NCBI GenBank assembly: GCA_023457535.1
Contig: JAEWLN010000060.1
Location: forward strand, 1-37,920
Source: Bacteroidota bacterium
GTDB taxonomy: Bacteria; Bacteroidota; Bacteroidia; Flavobacteriales; Flavobacteriaceae
Length of the DNA: 37,920 nucleotides
Direction of reading: 5' to 3'
Below are positions 23,635-32,430 of this stretch, one piece after another; position 1 is the stretch's first letter; every line of letters starts with the position of its first letter. The position numbers and the translations under genes were made by a program. The notes under the pieces are model-generated. The model was given only the letters and a program-made list of their open reading frames with translations, searched no databases and was not told the DNA's origin.

Positions 23635-23652
23635 TGAAAAACCTACTTTTGC
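23622..23652 (+). promoter_or_regulatory. Promoter of pyrD, -33 element inside the heptamer array
   Basis: TTTG (23622-23625) is followed after 18 bases by TACTTTTGC (23644-23652), the same spacing as in the rplS promoter. The -33 TTTG is part of the sixth exact TTTTGAC unit of the array. The ATG is 16 bases downstream. Confidence 0.75.
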
Positions 23653-23668
23653 AACAACGACACACACC

Positions 23669-24691
23669 ATGTACAAACTGTTCATCCGCCCGATCTTCTT
23701 TTGGTTCGACCCTGAGAAAATCCATCATTTTACGTTTTCACTGATCCGGACGTTGTCCAAAATCCCGGGATTTCCCGCGCTTTTCCGCACGCTTTACGAA
23801 GTCAGCGACAAACGGTTGGAACGCGAGGTTTTTGGCCTTAAGTTCAAAAATCCGGTCGGGCTTGCGGCGGGTTTTGACAAGGATGCGAAGCTGTATCGGG
23901 AACTTTCGAACTTTGGGTTCGGGTTTATCGAAATCGGGACATTGACGCCCAAGCCGCAGGACGGGAATCCTAAAAAGAGGTTGTTCCGGCTGCGCGAGGA
24001 TTCGGCCATCATCAACCGCATGGGATTCAACAATGGCGGCGTACATGCAGCGGTAGAACGCCTGAAGAAAAATAAAAATGTGCTCATCGGGGGCAACATC
24101 GGTAAGAACAAAGTCACACCCAATGAAGATGCGGTTTCAGATTATGAAACTTGTTTTGACGCGCTGTCCGGCTACGTGGATTATTTTGTGGTCAACGTCA
24201 GTTCGCCCAATACGCCTAATTTACGCGAATTGCAGGACAAAGAACCGCTAACGGCATTGCTGCGCGCGCTGCAAACCAAAAATTCCAAAAAACAAAATCC
24301 AAAGCCCATCCTGCTCAAGATCGCGCCGGATTTAACGGATTCGCAATTGCTCGACATCATCGACATCGTCCGCGATACGCAAATCGCCGGCGTCATTGCT
24401 ACCAATACGACACTTTCCCGCGACGGGCTTCAATCGCAAAACAAAGCTGAAACGGGCGGGTTGTCGGGAAAACCTTTGGCCAAACGCGCTACGGAAGTCA
24501 TCCGGTTCCTGTCCCAAAAAAGCAATAACGCCTTCCCGATCATTGGCGTGGGCGGCATCCATTGCGCAGACGATGCCATTGAAAAACTCGAAGCCGGTGC
24601 GAGCCTTGTGCAGCTTTACACCGGATTCATCTACGAAGGCCCGCAACTGGTACGCGAGATCAACAAAAAGATACTGCAAACGATTTCGTAA
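23669..24691 (+). CDS. pyrD: Dihydroorotate dehydrogenase (quinone), class 2
   Basis: Oxidises dihydroorotate to orotate in pyrimidine synthesis, passing electrons to membrane quinones. The 340-residue protein has the class 2 N-terminal membrane-associated helices (MYKLFIRPIFFWFDPEKIHHF), the FMN segments GLAAGFDKDA (65-73) and GFIEIGTLTPKPQ, the substrate motif INRMGFNNGG, and NVSSPNTPNLRELQ with catalytic base Ser179. GGLSGKPL and GVGGI close the FMN site. It has its own promoter with the -33 element in a repeat array. The HMG-CoA lyase-like gene follows 30 bases later. No regulatory attenuator is visible. Confidence 0.97.
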   Translation: MYKLFIRPIFFWFDPEKIHHFTFSLIRTLSKIPGFPALFRTLYEVSDKRLEREVFGLKFKNPVGLAAGFDKDAKLYRELSNFGFGFIEIGTLTPKPQDGNPKKRLFRLREDSAIINRMGFNNGGVHAAVERLKKNKNVLIGGNIGKNKVTPNEDAVSDYETCFDALSGYVDYFVVNVSSPNTPNLRELQDKEPLTALLRALQTKNSKKQNPKPILLKIAPDLTDSQLLDIIDIVRDTQIAGVIATNTTLSRDGLQSQNKAETGGLSGKPLAKRATEVIRFLSQKSNNAFPIIGVGGIHCADDAIEKLEAGASLVQLYTGFIYEGPQLVREINKKILQTIS

Positions 24692-24706
24692 AACGACGGT
24701 ATTTCT

Positions 24707-24714
24707 TATATTTG
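24707..24714 (+). promoter_or_regulatory. -7 promoter element before the HMG-CoA lyase-like gene
   Basis: TATATTTG followed by GC ends seven bases before the ATG at 24722. A transcript from here would have almost no leader. Confidence 0.5.
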
Positions 24715-24721
24715 GCGTTCT

Positions 24722-25585
24722 ATGGAGCCAGTCAAAATCATCGAATGTCCGCGCGATGCCATGCAGGGCATCAAGCCGTTTATCCCTACCCAACGCAAGA
24801 TCACCTACATCCAGTCGCTGCTGCGCGTAGGGTTTGACACCATCGATTTTGGCAGCTTCGTGTCGCCCAAAGCCATTCCGCAAATGCAGGATACCGCGCA
24901 GGTTCTGGCCGGGCTCGATTTGTCGGAAACCACGAGTAAATTGCTGGCCATCATCGCCAATACGCAGGGTGCGCAATCGGCGGCGCAATTTGGCGAAATC
25001 CGGTATCTGGGTTTTCCATTTTCCATTTCTGAGAATTTCCAGATGCGCAACACGCATAAAACCATAGCCGAATCGCTCATTACGTTGCAGGAAATCCTGG
25101 ACATCGCCAGCCAATCCAATAAAGAGGTTGTGGCTTACCTGTCGATGGGTTTCGGCAATCCGTACGGCGATCCGTGGAATGTGGAGATCGTGGGCCAGTG
25201 GACTCAAAAACTTGCCGCGATGGGCGTGCGAATCCTGTCGCTGTCCGATACGATCGGCTCATCTACCCCCGAAGCCATCACGTACCTGTTCTCAAATCTG
25301 ATCCCCCAGTATCCCAACATCGAATTTGGTGCGCACCTGCATACTACGCCCGATAAGTGGCACGAAAAGGTGGACGCCGCATTCAGGGCCGGTTGTCGCA
25401 GGTTCGATGGCGCGATCCAGGGATTTGGCGGCTGCCCGATGGCCAAGGACGATTTGACGGGCAACATGCCGACCGAGCGTTTGCTTTCCTATTGTACCGT
25501 TCAAAAAGCCGCAACTGGAACCAGCCCGATGAGTTTCGAAAGCGCGTACAACGAGGCATCAAAGCTTTTCGGCGAATTCCATTGA
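24722..25585 (+). CDS. Hydroxymethylglutaryl-CoA lyase-like enzyme
   Basis: A 287-residue TIM-barrel protein of the HMG-CoA lyase family, which cleaves HMG-CoA to acetyl-CoA and acetoacetate at the end of leucine breakdown. Conserved are Arg11 and Asp12 in ECPRDAMQ, SLSDTIGSSTPE, His205 and His207 in GAHLHTTPD, and the catalytic Cys238 in GFGGCPMAKDDLTGNMPTE. It differs from the classic enzyme: the usual PRDGLQNE is PRDAMQGI, and the Asp of the HxHD motif is Thr208. It is therefore a divergent branch, common in flavobacteria, and its substrate is less certain. It sits 30 bases after pyrD with a -7 element of its own. Confidence 0.85.
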   Translation: MEPVKIIECPRDAMQGIKPFIPTQRKITYIQSLLRVGFDTIDFGSFVSPKAIPQMQDTAQVLAGLDLSETTSKLLAIIANTQGAQSAAQFGEIRYLGFPFSISENFQMRNTHKTIAESLITLQEILDIASQSNKEVVAYLSMGFGNPYGDPWNVEIVGQWTQKLAAMGVRILSLSDTIGSSTPEAITYLFSNLIPQYPNIEFGAHLHTTPDKWHEKVDAAFRAGCRRFDGAIQGFGGCPMAKDDLTGNMPTERLLSYCTVQKAATGTSPMSFESAYNEASKLFGEFH

Positions 25586-25589
25586 CGGA

Positions 25590-26681
25590 TTAATCCACGG
25601 TTTTCCACCAGTTCTCGAGGGTTCTGATATTTTCCAAATCGATTTTCTCACCAATCATAGGCGTGAGCAGCGGCAGATTTTCCTCAAGCGCAAATTCAGA
25701 TACTTTTTTGATGGGTTCGTCCCACGCGTGGACCGAGAGCGAAAATTTGCCCCAATGCACCGGCATCAGTATTTTGGCGTTCAATTCTTTGGCCGCTGTA
25801 AGGACCTGTTCGGGCAGCATGTGGATGTATTTCCAGCTTTCGTTGTATTGGCCGCATTCGAGGATCGCCAGGTCGAACGGGCCATGTTGCGCGCCTATTT
25901 GGGCAAAGTGCGTATCGTATCCGCTGTCGCCACCCAGATACAGCTTTTTGGTCGGCGTTTGCAATACAAATGAGGTCCAGAGCGTTTGGTTGCGCTTGAA
26001 GGTGCGGCCAGAAAAATGGCGCGCGGGCGTCCAGTGTACGGTGATCCCATCTTCAAAACGCACCGAGGCGTGCCAATCGTTTTCTGTGATTTTGTGCGCG
26101 TCGTACCCCCAATGTTCGAGGTGTGCTCCCGTACCAAGACCCGTCAGGACATTGCGTACTTTGGACTGTAACTGCACCACCGTGTCGTGATCGAGGTGGT
26201 CGTAGTGATCGTGGGTAATGATCAGATAGTCGATATCCGGAAGATCCGCCGGGGTGTAAACATCAGATCCCGCAAAGCTTTTCGTGGTGCCCACAGGCGA
26301 TGCCGAACCGCTGAGCACGGGATCGACCAGAAATGTCAACCCGTCAATTTGCATAAAATAGGAAGAATGGCCAAACCAGACCAACACATTTTGATCGCGA
26401 TCCAGTTTGGTTAGATTGGTTTTTTGCGAAGGCAGCGGTGCAGAAGGCCGGTGACGTATTTTTTTCGCAAACAGGAATTTGCGCAACACATTCCACATCG
26501 TTTCGCCTTCAGCTAGTGGTGGGGTCGGGTGCAGGTTTTGAAAACTGCCGTCGCGGTAATGCGGAGATTGTCGGATGCGTGTCAAACGCCCGCCAGATGG
26601 ATTTTTTCCGAAAACAGACTGTTTAAAAAACAGATATACGCCCAACACAAGCAGCAAAACGACGGTCAAAAAAGTCACCAT
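25590..26681 (-). CDS. Membrane-anchored metallo-beta-lactamase fold hydrolase (NAPE-PLD/UlaG-like)
   Basis: A 363-residue protein with an N-terminal membrane anchor (about 3-19) and a metallo-beta-lactamase fold. The metal motif HxHxDH is THDHYDHLDHD with His157, His159, Asp161 and His162; later ligands are in LYLGGDSGYD and MPVHWGKF. The layout LVWFGHSSYFMQIDG, then VDPVLSGSASP, matches the group that includes N-acyl-phosphatidylethanolamine phospholipase D and UlaG-like lactonases. The substrate is probably a lipid or ester, but this is inference. It converges on the HMG-CoA lyase-like gene with only four bases between, and is divergent from guaB. Confidence 0.88.
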   Translation of the reverse strand: MVTFLTVVLLLVLGVYLFFKQSVFGKNPSGGRLTRIRQSPHYRDGSFQNLHPTPPLAEGETMWNVLRKFLFAKKIRHRPSAPLPSQKTNLTKLDRDQNVLVWFGHSSYFMQIDGLTFLVDPVLSGSASPVGTTKSFAGSDVYTPADLPDIDYLIITHDHYDHLDHDTVVQLQSKVRNVLTGLGTGAHLEHWGYDAHKITENDWHASVRFEDGITVHWTPARHFSGRTFKRNQTLWTSFVLQTPTKKLYLGGDSGYDTHFAQIGAQHGPFDLAILECGQYNESWKYIHMLPEQVLTAAKELNAKILMPVHWGKFSLSVHAWDEPIKKVSEFALEENLPLLTPMIGEKIDLENIRTLENWWKTVD

Positions 26682-26695
26682 GATCTATTCTTTGT

Positions 26696-26704
26696 GTAAA
26701 TGTA
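26696..26704 (-). promoter_or_regulatory. Variant -7 element before the metallo-hydrolase gene
   Basis: TACATTTAC on the minus strand fits the TAnnTTTAC variant and ends 14 bases before the ATG at 26681. Confidence 0.35.
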
Positions 26705-26771
26705 GCGAATCGGAGAATGGTTTAACTTAAAATTCTGAGGCCGCGGTGGCATAAAGTTGTTAAGATTTGAC

Positions 26772-26779
26772 TATATTTG
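26772..26779 (+). promoter_or_regulatory. -7 promoter element of guaB
   Basis: TATATTTG followed by C, an exact match 29 bases before the ATG at 26809. It lies inside the longer open frame, which supports the downstream start. Confidence 0.6.
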
Positions 26780-26808
26780 CACGCAATTTAACTACAACAC
26801 CTTTTGTA

Positions 26809-28281
26809 ATGATTGCACACAACTCCAAGATTATAGGCGAAGGTTTGACATACGATGACGTACTGCTCGTTCCAAACTATTCCAACGTACTGCCGCGCGA
26901 AGTCTCCATCCAATCCCGTTTTTCACGCAACATCACGCTCAATGTGCCTGTGGTTTCGGCAGCCATGGATACCGTGACCGAAAGCGCCATGGCCATTGCA
27001 ATGGCCCAGGAAGGCGGCATTGGCGTATTGCACAAAAACATGACCATCGAACAACAGGCCGCCAAAGTGCGCAAGGTCAAACGCGCCGAGTCCGGGATGA
27101 TCATCGATCCGGTCACCTTGCCGTTGACGTCAACGGTCGCAGATGCCAAATCGGTCATGAAGGAATTTGGCATTGGCGGAATTCCGATCGTGGATGAAGA
27201 CAAAAAATTGCAAGGCATTGTGACCAACCGCGATCTGCGTTTTGAGAAAAATCTCTTGCGCCCGATTTCAGAGGTCATGACGTCCCAAAATTTGGTAACC
27301 GTTGCCGAAGGTACATCGCTTGAAGAAGCAGAAGTCATCCTGCAAGGCCACAAAATTGAAAAATTGCCTGTGGTCAATGCCGGCAACACACTGGTCGGGC
27401 TGATTACATTTCGCGACATTACCAAATTGACCCAAAAACCAATTGCCAACAAAGATAAATTCGGGCGTTTGCGCGTCGCGGCAGCCATTGGCGTAACAGC
27501 CGATGCGGTTCAACGCGCAGAAGCCCTGGTCAATGCCGGCGTCGATGCGATCATCATCGATACAGCGCACGGGCATACTGAAGGGGTTGTCAGGACGTTA
27601 AAAGACATCAAATCGGCGTTTGCCCAGGTGGATGTGATCGTCGGGAACATCGCCACGCCCGAAGCTGCGAAATATCTGGTAGAGAATGGTGCCGACGGGG
27701 TCAAAGTAGGCATCGGTCCCGGATCGATCTGCACCACGCGCGTTGTGGCCGGTGTTGGTTTTCCACAATTTTCAGCTGTTCTCGAAGTGGCCGCTGCAAT
27801 CAAAGGGACCGGCGTTCCGGTCATTGCCGACGGCGGAATCCGTTATACCGGCGACATCCCCAAAGCCATCGCAGCCGGCGCCGATTGCGTCATGCTGGGT
27901 TCGTTACTGGCCGGAACCAAAGAATCGCCCGGTGAGACCATCATTTTCGAAGGACGGAAGTTTAAATCCTACCGCGGGATGGGATCGGTCGAAGCGATGC
28001 AGGAAGGCTCGAAAGACCGCTATTTCCAGGATGTGGAGGACGATGTCAAAAAGCTTGTTCCTGAAGGCATCGTGGGGCGGGTACCCTACAAAGGCGAACT
28101 TAACGAAAGCATGCAGCAATTCATCGGCGGATTTCGGGCCGGCATGGGCTACTGCGGCGCCAAAGACATTCCTGCGTTGCAGCAAAACGGACGGTTTGTG
28201 CGCATCACTTCGAGCGGCATCACAGAAAGCCATCCGCATAATGTGACCATTACCAAGGAAGCCCCGAATTATTCGCGATAA
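26809..28281 (+). CDS. guaB: IMP dehydrogenase
   Basis: Converts IMP to XMP with NAD, the committed step of GMP synthesis. The 490-residue protein has the barrel start EGLTYDDVLLVPNYSNVLP, two CBS domains (about 96-205, with ITFRDI) that bind adenine nucleotides, the catalytic Cys308 in GPGSICTTRVVAGVG, the phosphate-binding DGGIRYTGD, and the flap Arg424 and Tyr427 in GRVPYKGE. The ATG at 26809 (MIAHNSKIIG) is used because the promoter lies within the upstream part of the open frame. A terminator follows. purB, another purine gene, lies 2.7 kb away on the other strand. Confidence 0.98.
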   Translation: MIAHNSKIIGEGLTYDDVLLVPNYSNVLPREVSIQSRFSRNITLNVPVVSAAMDTVTESAMAIAMAQEGGIGVLHKNMTIEQQAAKVRKVKRAESGMIIDPVTLPLTSTVADAKSVMKEFGIGGIPIVDEDKKLQGIVTNRDLRFEKNLLRPISEVMTSQNLVTVAEGTSLEEAEVILQGHKIEKLPVVNAGNTLVGLITFRDITKLTQKPIANKDKFGRLRVAAAIGVTADAVQRAEALVNAGVDAIIIDTAHGHTEGVVRTLKDIKSAFAQVDVIVGNIATPEAAKYLVENGADGVKVGIGPGSICTTRVVAGVGFPQFSAVLEVAAAIKGTGVPVIADGGIRYTGDIPKAIAAGADCVMLGSLLAGTKESPGETIIFEGRKFKSYRGMGSVEAMQEGSKDRYFQDVEDDVKKLVPEGIVGRVPYKGELNESMQQFIGGFRAGMGYCGAKDIPALQQNGRFVRITSSGITESHPHNVTITKEAPNYSR

Positions 28282-28332
28282 AAACCTAAGGTAAGATTCC
28301 AGTTATCGGGCTGGATGCAAAACCCAAGATAG

Positions 28333-28369
28333 AAACTGCGCCGGACCTGGTTTTAGCGCAGTTTTTTTA
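28333..28369 (+). terminator. Rho-independent terminator of guaB
   Basis: AAACTGCGC (28333-28341) pairs with GCGCAGTTT (28356-28364), then T residues. The T tract overlaps the stop codon of the convergent antiporter gene at 28367. Confidence 0.88.
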
Positions 28370-30613
28370 TTGCGCAGCGGTCAGCTCGGACCGCAACCTT
28401 CCGAGTAATTTTTTCTCGCCTACGATCCACAAAATGTCGTGCTTTTCGAGGATTTCGAGCGAGTCAGGGTTCAGAATGCGTTTGCCGCGGCGCTCGATGC
28501 CCACGACCAGGCCGTTTGTCTTTTCGCGCAGTTGCGATTCGCGGATGCTTTTTCCGATGAAGTCTTCATTGACGAGTTCGAGTTGCTGCATCACAATGTC
28601 CGTGTCGATTTCCTTTTCAGGCGCATCGCGCTCGTTCTGATCGAGGTATTTCTGGAATTCGGCCACTTGGTCATCGGTCCCGATCACACACAGCTCATCG
28701 CCCGGAAACAGCCGTTCGTTCCGGCCGGGGATGTTGATCGACACCTCGCCGCGTCGGATGAACGCGATGTTGATGCCCATCTTTTCGCGCAGCCGCAATT
28801 CTTTGAGCGTTTTGCCCGCAATATTGGACTCCTTGGCCACGTCGAACAGCGTCATGTGGCCTTCCCACGGCGTAAGGTCGCTGCGTTGGCCTTTGTCTTT
28901 AAGAATTTCGCGCGCGTTGAAATTGCGCATAAAATGCGTTTCGATGCGGTGGTACTGTTTGTTGAGTTTTCTCGGGAAAAGCGCATACATGATCACCGAT
29001 ACGAAGAAAGTAATATAGGCGACCTCAGCTGAAAAGAAATTGTCCAGCAAAAATCCAAGGAAGAACATGGTGAGCACAAACCGGAACAAAACCATCATTA
29101 CGATCGGACCGCGGTATTTGCGCTCCACCATCAATGCCTTGACCTGTTCGACGGCCACGCGCCGCAAGGACAGCGCCCACAGAAATGGCGACAGTACCAC
29201 AAGCGTTCCTAAAGCGGCCAGGATGTTGCCGAATTGAGAGCCCTGGGTCATCGGCAAAACATAGCGCGAAGACAGTAGAATGATGGCCGTAATGATGACC
29301 GAATGGATCACGATCTGAATCGTATAAGCGCGTATGACAATCTGCCAGTTGCTTGCGGCCTTGATCGCCTGCGCATTCGAGCTGTACCGTTCGATGCGTT
29401 TGACCCATTTGCGCGGCAGCCTTCGTTCGAGCGTTTCTGAAAAAGGCGTAGCGTATTTGATCAAAAACGGCGTGGTAAATGTCGTGACGGCCGACACGGC
29501 GACGACAATCGGGTACAAAAAGTCGCTCGTAACCTTGAGCGTCATGCCCAATGTGGCAATGATAAACGAAAATTCCCCGATCTGCGCCAGGCTCATGCCC
29601 GTTTGTACCGATTGTTTGAGCGGTTGTCCGGACAGCAGCGCGCCAATGGTGGAGGAAATCGATTTTCCAAAAATCGTCACCAGTGTGATAATGGCCACAG
29701 GAATGGCATATTCAACGAGCGTGTCGAGGTTGATCAGCATCCCGACCGATACAAAAAACACCGCACCAAACAAGTCCTTAACCGGTTTGACGAGGTGTTC
29801 GATGTGTTCAGCCTGTGTAGTTTCGGCGATGATCGATCCCATGATAAACGCCCCGAGCGCTGGCGAAAACCCGACGCTGGCCGCAAGCACGACCATCATC
29901 AGGCATAAGGCAAGCGAGATGATGAGCAACATTTCGTCGGTGAGCAGGTTCTTGGCTTTTTTGAGCAATGTAGGGATGAAGAAGATGCCGCCCAAAAACC
30001 AAAGTGTGAGGAAAAACAGCAGTTTGAGTACGGATTCGAGCAATTGTACGCCCGAGAATTGCTGGCTTACGGCAATCGTCGATAACAACACCATCATCAC
30101 AATGGCCACGATGTCCTCGACGATGAGCGCCCCAAAGACAATGCCGGCAAACTTCTTTGTCTTTACGCCGAGTTCGTCAAAGGCCCGCAAAATAATGGTC
30201 GTGGACGAAATGGACAGGATCACGCCAAGAAAAATACTGTCCATTTTTTCCCAGCCCATCCATTGGCCCCCCCAATACCCAAGGAAGACCATCGAGACGA
30301 TTTGTGTAATGGCAGTGATCGATGCGGTGCCGCCCACTTTCATGAGCTTTTTGAAACTGAATTCGAGCCCAAGGCTGAACAAAAGGAAGATCACGCCGAT
30401 CTCAGCCCACACCTCGACGCTTTTATGGTCTTTGACCGATGGGAAAAAGTCAAAATTACTTCCGGCCAAAAAACCGGCGATCAGGTAGCCCAAAACGATT
30501 GGCTGCCTGATTTTTTTAAACAATAACACGGCGACGCCTGCGGTAACCAGGATAAGCCCGAGGTCGCTGATAAGGGGGTGTAAGTGGTGTGTAGCTTCTT
30601 CTACTGCGCTCAT
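28367..30613 (-). CDS. Kef-type cation:proton antiporter with two C-terminal RCK_C domains
   Basis: A 748-residue inner-membrane CPA2 antiporter that would exchange K+ or Na+ for protons. The membrane part (about 15-400, twelve or more helices) contains FKKIRQPIVLGYLIAGFLAG, FLLFSLGLEFSF, FGALIVEDIVAIVMM, with the ED pair, and PALGAFIMGSI. About 410-580 is an additional membrane region with four more hydrophobic stretches. Two RCK_C (TrkA-C) domains follow, about 590-665 and 675-745. The NAD-binding RCK_N domain of KefB/KefC is missing, so ligand control must be different. The gene converges on guaB. No promoter is evident. Confidence 0.9.
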   Translation of the reverse strand: MSAVEEATHHLHPLISDLGLILVTAGVAVLLFKKIRQPIVLGYLIAGFLAGSNFDFFPSVKDHKSVEVWAEIGVIFLLFSLGLEFSFKKLMKVGGTASITAITQIVSMVFLGYWGGQWMGWEKMDSIFLGVILSISSTTIILRAFDELGVKTKKFAGIVFGALIVEDIVAIVMMVLLSTIAVSQQFSGVQLLESVLKLLFFLTLWFLGGIFFIPTLLKKAKNLLTDEMLLIISLALCLMMVVLAASVGFSPALGAFIMGSIIAETTQAEHIEHLVKPVKDLFGAVFFVSVGMLINLDTLVEYAIPVAIITLVTIFGKSISSTIGALLSGQPLKQSVQTGMSLAQIGEFSFIIATLGMTLKVTSDFLYPIVVAVSAVTTFTTPFLIKYATPFSETLERRLPRKWVKRIERYSSNAQAIKAASNWQIVIRAYTIQIVIHSVIITAIILLSSRYVLPMTQGSQFGNILAALGTLVVLSPFLWALSLRRVAVEQVKALMVERKYRGPIVMMVLFRFVLTMFFLGFLLDNFFSAEVAYITFFVSVIMYALFPRKLNKQYHRIETHFMRNFNAREILKDKGQRSDLTPWEGHMTLFDVAKESNIAGKTLKELRLREKMGINIAFIRRGEVSINIPGRNERLFPGDELCVIGTDDQVAEFQKYLDQNERDAPEKEIDTDIVMQQLELVNEDFIGKSIRESQLREKTNGLVVGIERRGKRILNPDSLEILEKHDILWIVGEKKLLGRLRSELTAAQ

Positions 30614-30703
30614 ACAAGTGATTTTGGAGGATATGGGGTAAGATATAAAAAAATGCGATGCAAAAACCTGTGCGGATCGCGGTTTTCAAAAAGATGGGAC
30701 CAG

Positions 30704-30952
30704 TTACGGCTGCGGCTTTCGGTCTTTGTGGTCCGTCGCCAAGCGGTGGTATTTGTCGTGGTTCTTTTTGGCAATCGGCAAATAAACAAGCGGCAGGAAA
30801 GTCAGCAGCCCGAAACCGCCGGTAAAGCTCGCGTAAGCGGCTACGCCAATTAAGAATCCGATAATGGCCGCATCATACATGCGTTGTGTTTTTGCTTTTT
30901 TGAGTTCGGCTTCCGGCGATGTGCCTGCCGGGGTTGATTGTTTTTCGTTCAT
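30704..30952 (-). CDS. Small membrane protein of unknown function
   Basis: An 82-residue protein: a polar N-terminus (MNEKQSTPAGTSPEAELKKAKTQ, named by its ends), two hydrophobic stretches (about 27-43 AAIIGFLIGVAAYASF and 45-61 GFGLLTFLPLVYLPIA) separated by a glycine turn, and a basic C-terminus (KKNHDKYHRLATDHKDRK). It is a typical two-helix flavobacterial inner-membrane protein; I do not recognise a function. The ATG at 30952 is chosen; a longer frame would need TTG at 31000. It follows purB by 44 bases on the same strand and may be co-transcribed. Confidence 0.72.
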   Translation of the reverse strand: MNEKQSTPAGTSPEAELKKAKTQRMYDAAIIGFLIGVAAYASFTGGFGLLTFLPLVYLPIAKKNHDKYHRLATDHKDRKPQP

Positions 30953-30996
30953 GGTGCGCCTTTTAATAATGGATGGCAAATAACTCAGCGTTGGGA

Positions 30997-32349
30997 TCAA
31001 TGCGGAATTCCAAGGTAATTGGATGGCGTGATGGCCTGCAGTTCCGCTTTGATCGCCGGTGAAACGTCCAGTGTTTGGATGAAATCCTGAATCGCCGCGC
31101 GGTCGATGGCCGCATGGGTACGCGTCAGGCCTTTGAGCGCCTCGTACGGGTTCGGGTAGCCTTCGCGTCGCAGTATCGTTTGGATCGCTTCTGCGACGAC
31201 GGCCCAGTTTTTTTCAAGGTCTTCAGCAAATTTGTCGGCGTTGAGCAGTAATTTATCGAGCCCCTTGAGCGTGGCTTCAAATCCGATGATGGTGTGCCCG
31301 ATGGGAACGCCAATGTTGCGCAACACCGTGCTGTCGGTCAAATCGCGCTGCAATCTTGAAACCGGAAGCTTGGCAGACAGGTGTTCGAAAATCGCGTTGG
31401 CCATGCCTAAATTACCTTCCGAATTCTCAAAATCGATAGGGTTTACCTTGTGCGGCATGGCCGAAGATCCGATTTCGCCCGGCTTGATCTTTTGTTTGAA
31501 GTAATCCATCGATACATACGTCCAGATGTCGCGGTCCAGGTCGATCAAAATCGTGTTGATGCGTTTGAGCGCGTCGAAAAATGCGGCAAAATGGTCGTAG
31601 TGCTCGATTTGCGTGGTGGGGAACGAATGGTGCAATCCAAGCACGTCACTTACAAAACGATGGCCGAACTGGCGCCAGTCTACGTTTGGATAGGCGACAA
31701 AATGCGCATTGTAATTGCCCGTCGCGCCGCCAAATTTGGCCGCGAACGGAATGTTGAACAGCAAACGCATCTGCTCTTCAAGCCGCTCGACAAATACGCC
31801 GATTTCCTTGCCAAGCCGGGTAGGGGAGGCCGGTTGCCCGTGGGTTCGGGCCAACATCGGAACGTCCTTCCACTCGAGCGACAACGCTTTGAGCCGCGCT
31901 ACGAGTTGGACGAGCATTTTGACGTAAACCTGTTCGAATGCTTCTTTGGCCGACAACGGGATGGCCGTATTGTTAATGTCCTGCGAGGTCAGGCCAAAAT
32001 GGATGAATTCTTTGTACCGGGAGAGCCCGAGCTCATCGAACTTGTTTTTGATGAAATACTCGACGGCCTTGACATCGTGGTTGGTCGTTTTTTCTGTTTC
32101 TTTGATCCAGAGCGCGTCTTGTGTCGAGAATTGTTCGTAAAGGGCGCGCAATTTTGAAAAAAGGGTCACGTCCACGTCCTGCAACTGCGGCAGCGGCAAT
32201 TCGCACAGCGCAATAAAATACTCGATTTCGACCAACACGCGGTAGCGGATCAGCGCTTCTTCAGAGAAAAATCCTGAGAGTGAAATCGTTTTGCTGCGGT
32301 AGCGCCCGTCGATGGGAGAAATCGCGTTCAGTGCGGTCAGTGGTTGCAT
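30997..32349 (-). CDS. purB: Adenylosuccinate lyase
   Basis: Cleaves fumarate from SAICAR and from adenylosuccinate in purine synthesis. The 450-residue protein starts MQPLTALNAISPIDGRYRSK, has the catalytic acid His170 in ARTHGQPASPTRLG and the superfamily signature GSSAMPHKVNPIDFENSEGN with catalytic Ser295. It resembles the E. coli PurB type (long, with the IDGRYR start) rather than the Bacillus type. A TATATTTG -7 element lies 22 bases upstream. The small membrane-protein gene follows. No oddity is seen. Confidence 0.98.
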   Translation of the reverse strand: MQPLTALNAISPIDGRYRSKTISLSGFFSEEALIRYRVLVEIEYFIALCELPLPQLQDVDVTLFSKLRALYEQFSTQDALWIKETEKTTNHDVKAVEYFIKNKFDELGLSRYKEFIHFGLTSQDINNTAIPLSAKEAFEQVYVKMLVQLVARLKALSLEWKDVPMLARTHGQPASPTRLGKEIGVFVERLEEQMRLLFNIPFAAKFGGATGNYNAHFVAYPNVDWRQFGHRFVSDVLGLHHSFPTTQIEHYDHFAAFFDALKRINTILIDLDRDIWTYVSMDYFKQKIKPGEIGSSAMPHKVNPIDFENSEGNLGMANAIFEHLSAKLPVSRLQRDLTDSTVLRNIGVPIGHTIIGFEATLKGLDKLLLNADKFAEDLEKNWAVVAEAIQTILRREGYPNPYEALKGLTRTHAAIDRAAIQDFIQTLDVSPAIKAELQAITPSNYLGIPH

Positions 32350-32371
32350 GTGTGTTGTTTTTCGAGAAGCG

Positions 32372-32379
32372 CAAATATA
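32372..32379 (-). promoter_or_regulatory. -7 promoter element of purB
   Basis: TATATTTG on the minus strand, followed by C, 22 bases before the purB ATG. Confidence 0.58.
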
Positions 32380-32430
32380 ACTTTTACGGCGCTAAAATGA
32401 AAGCGAACCGCGTGATTAAATCGTAAAAAA

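Noticed and set aside
29334..30488. 384-codon open frame on the plus strand opposite the antiporter
   Set aside because: Ser/Thr/Ile-rich shadow of the hydrophobic helices of the real gene.
30953..31000. Longer start of the small membrane protein overlapping purB
   Set aside because: It would need a TTG codon and adds no recognisable segment; the ATG at 30952 gives a natural start.
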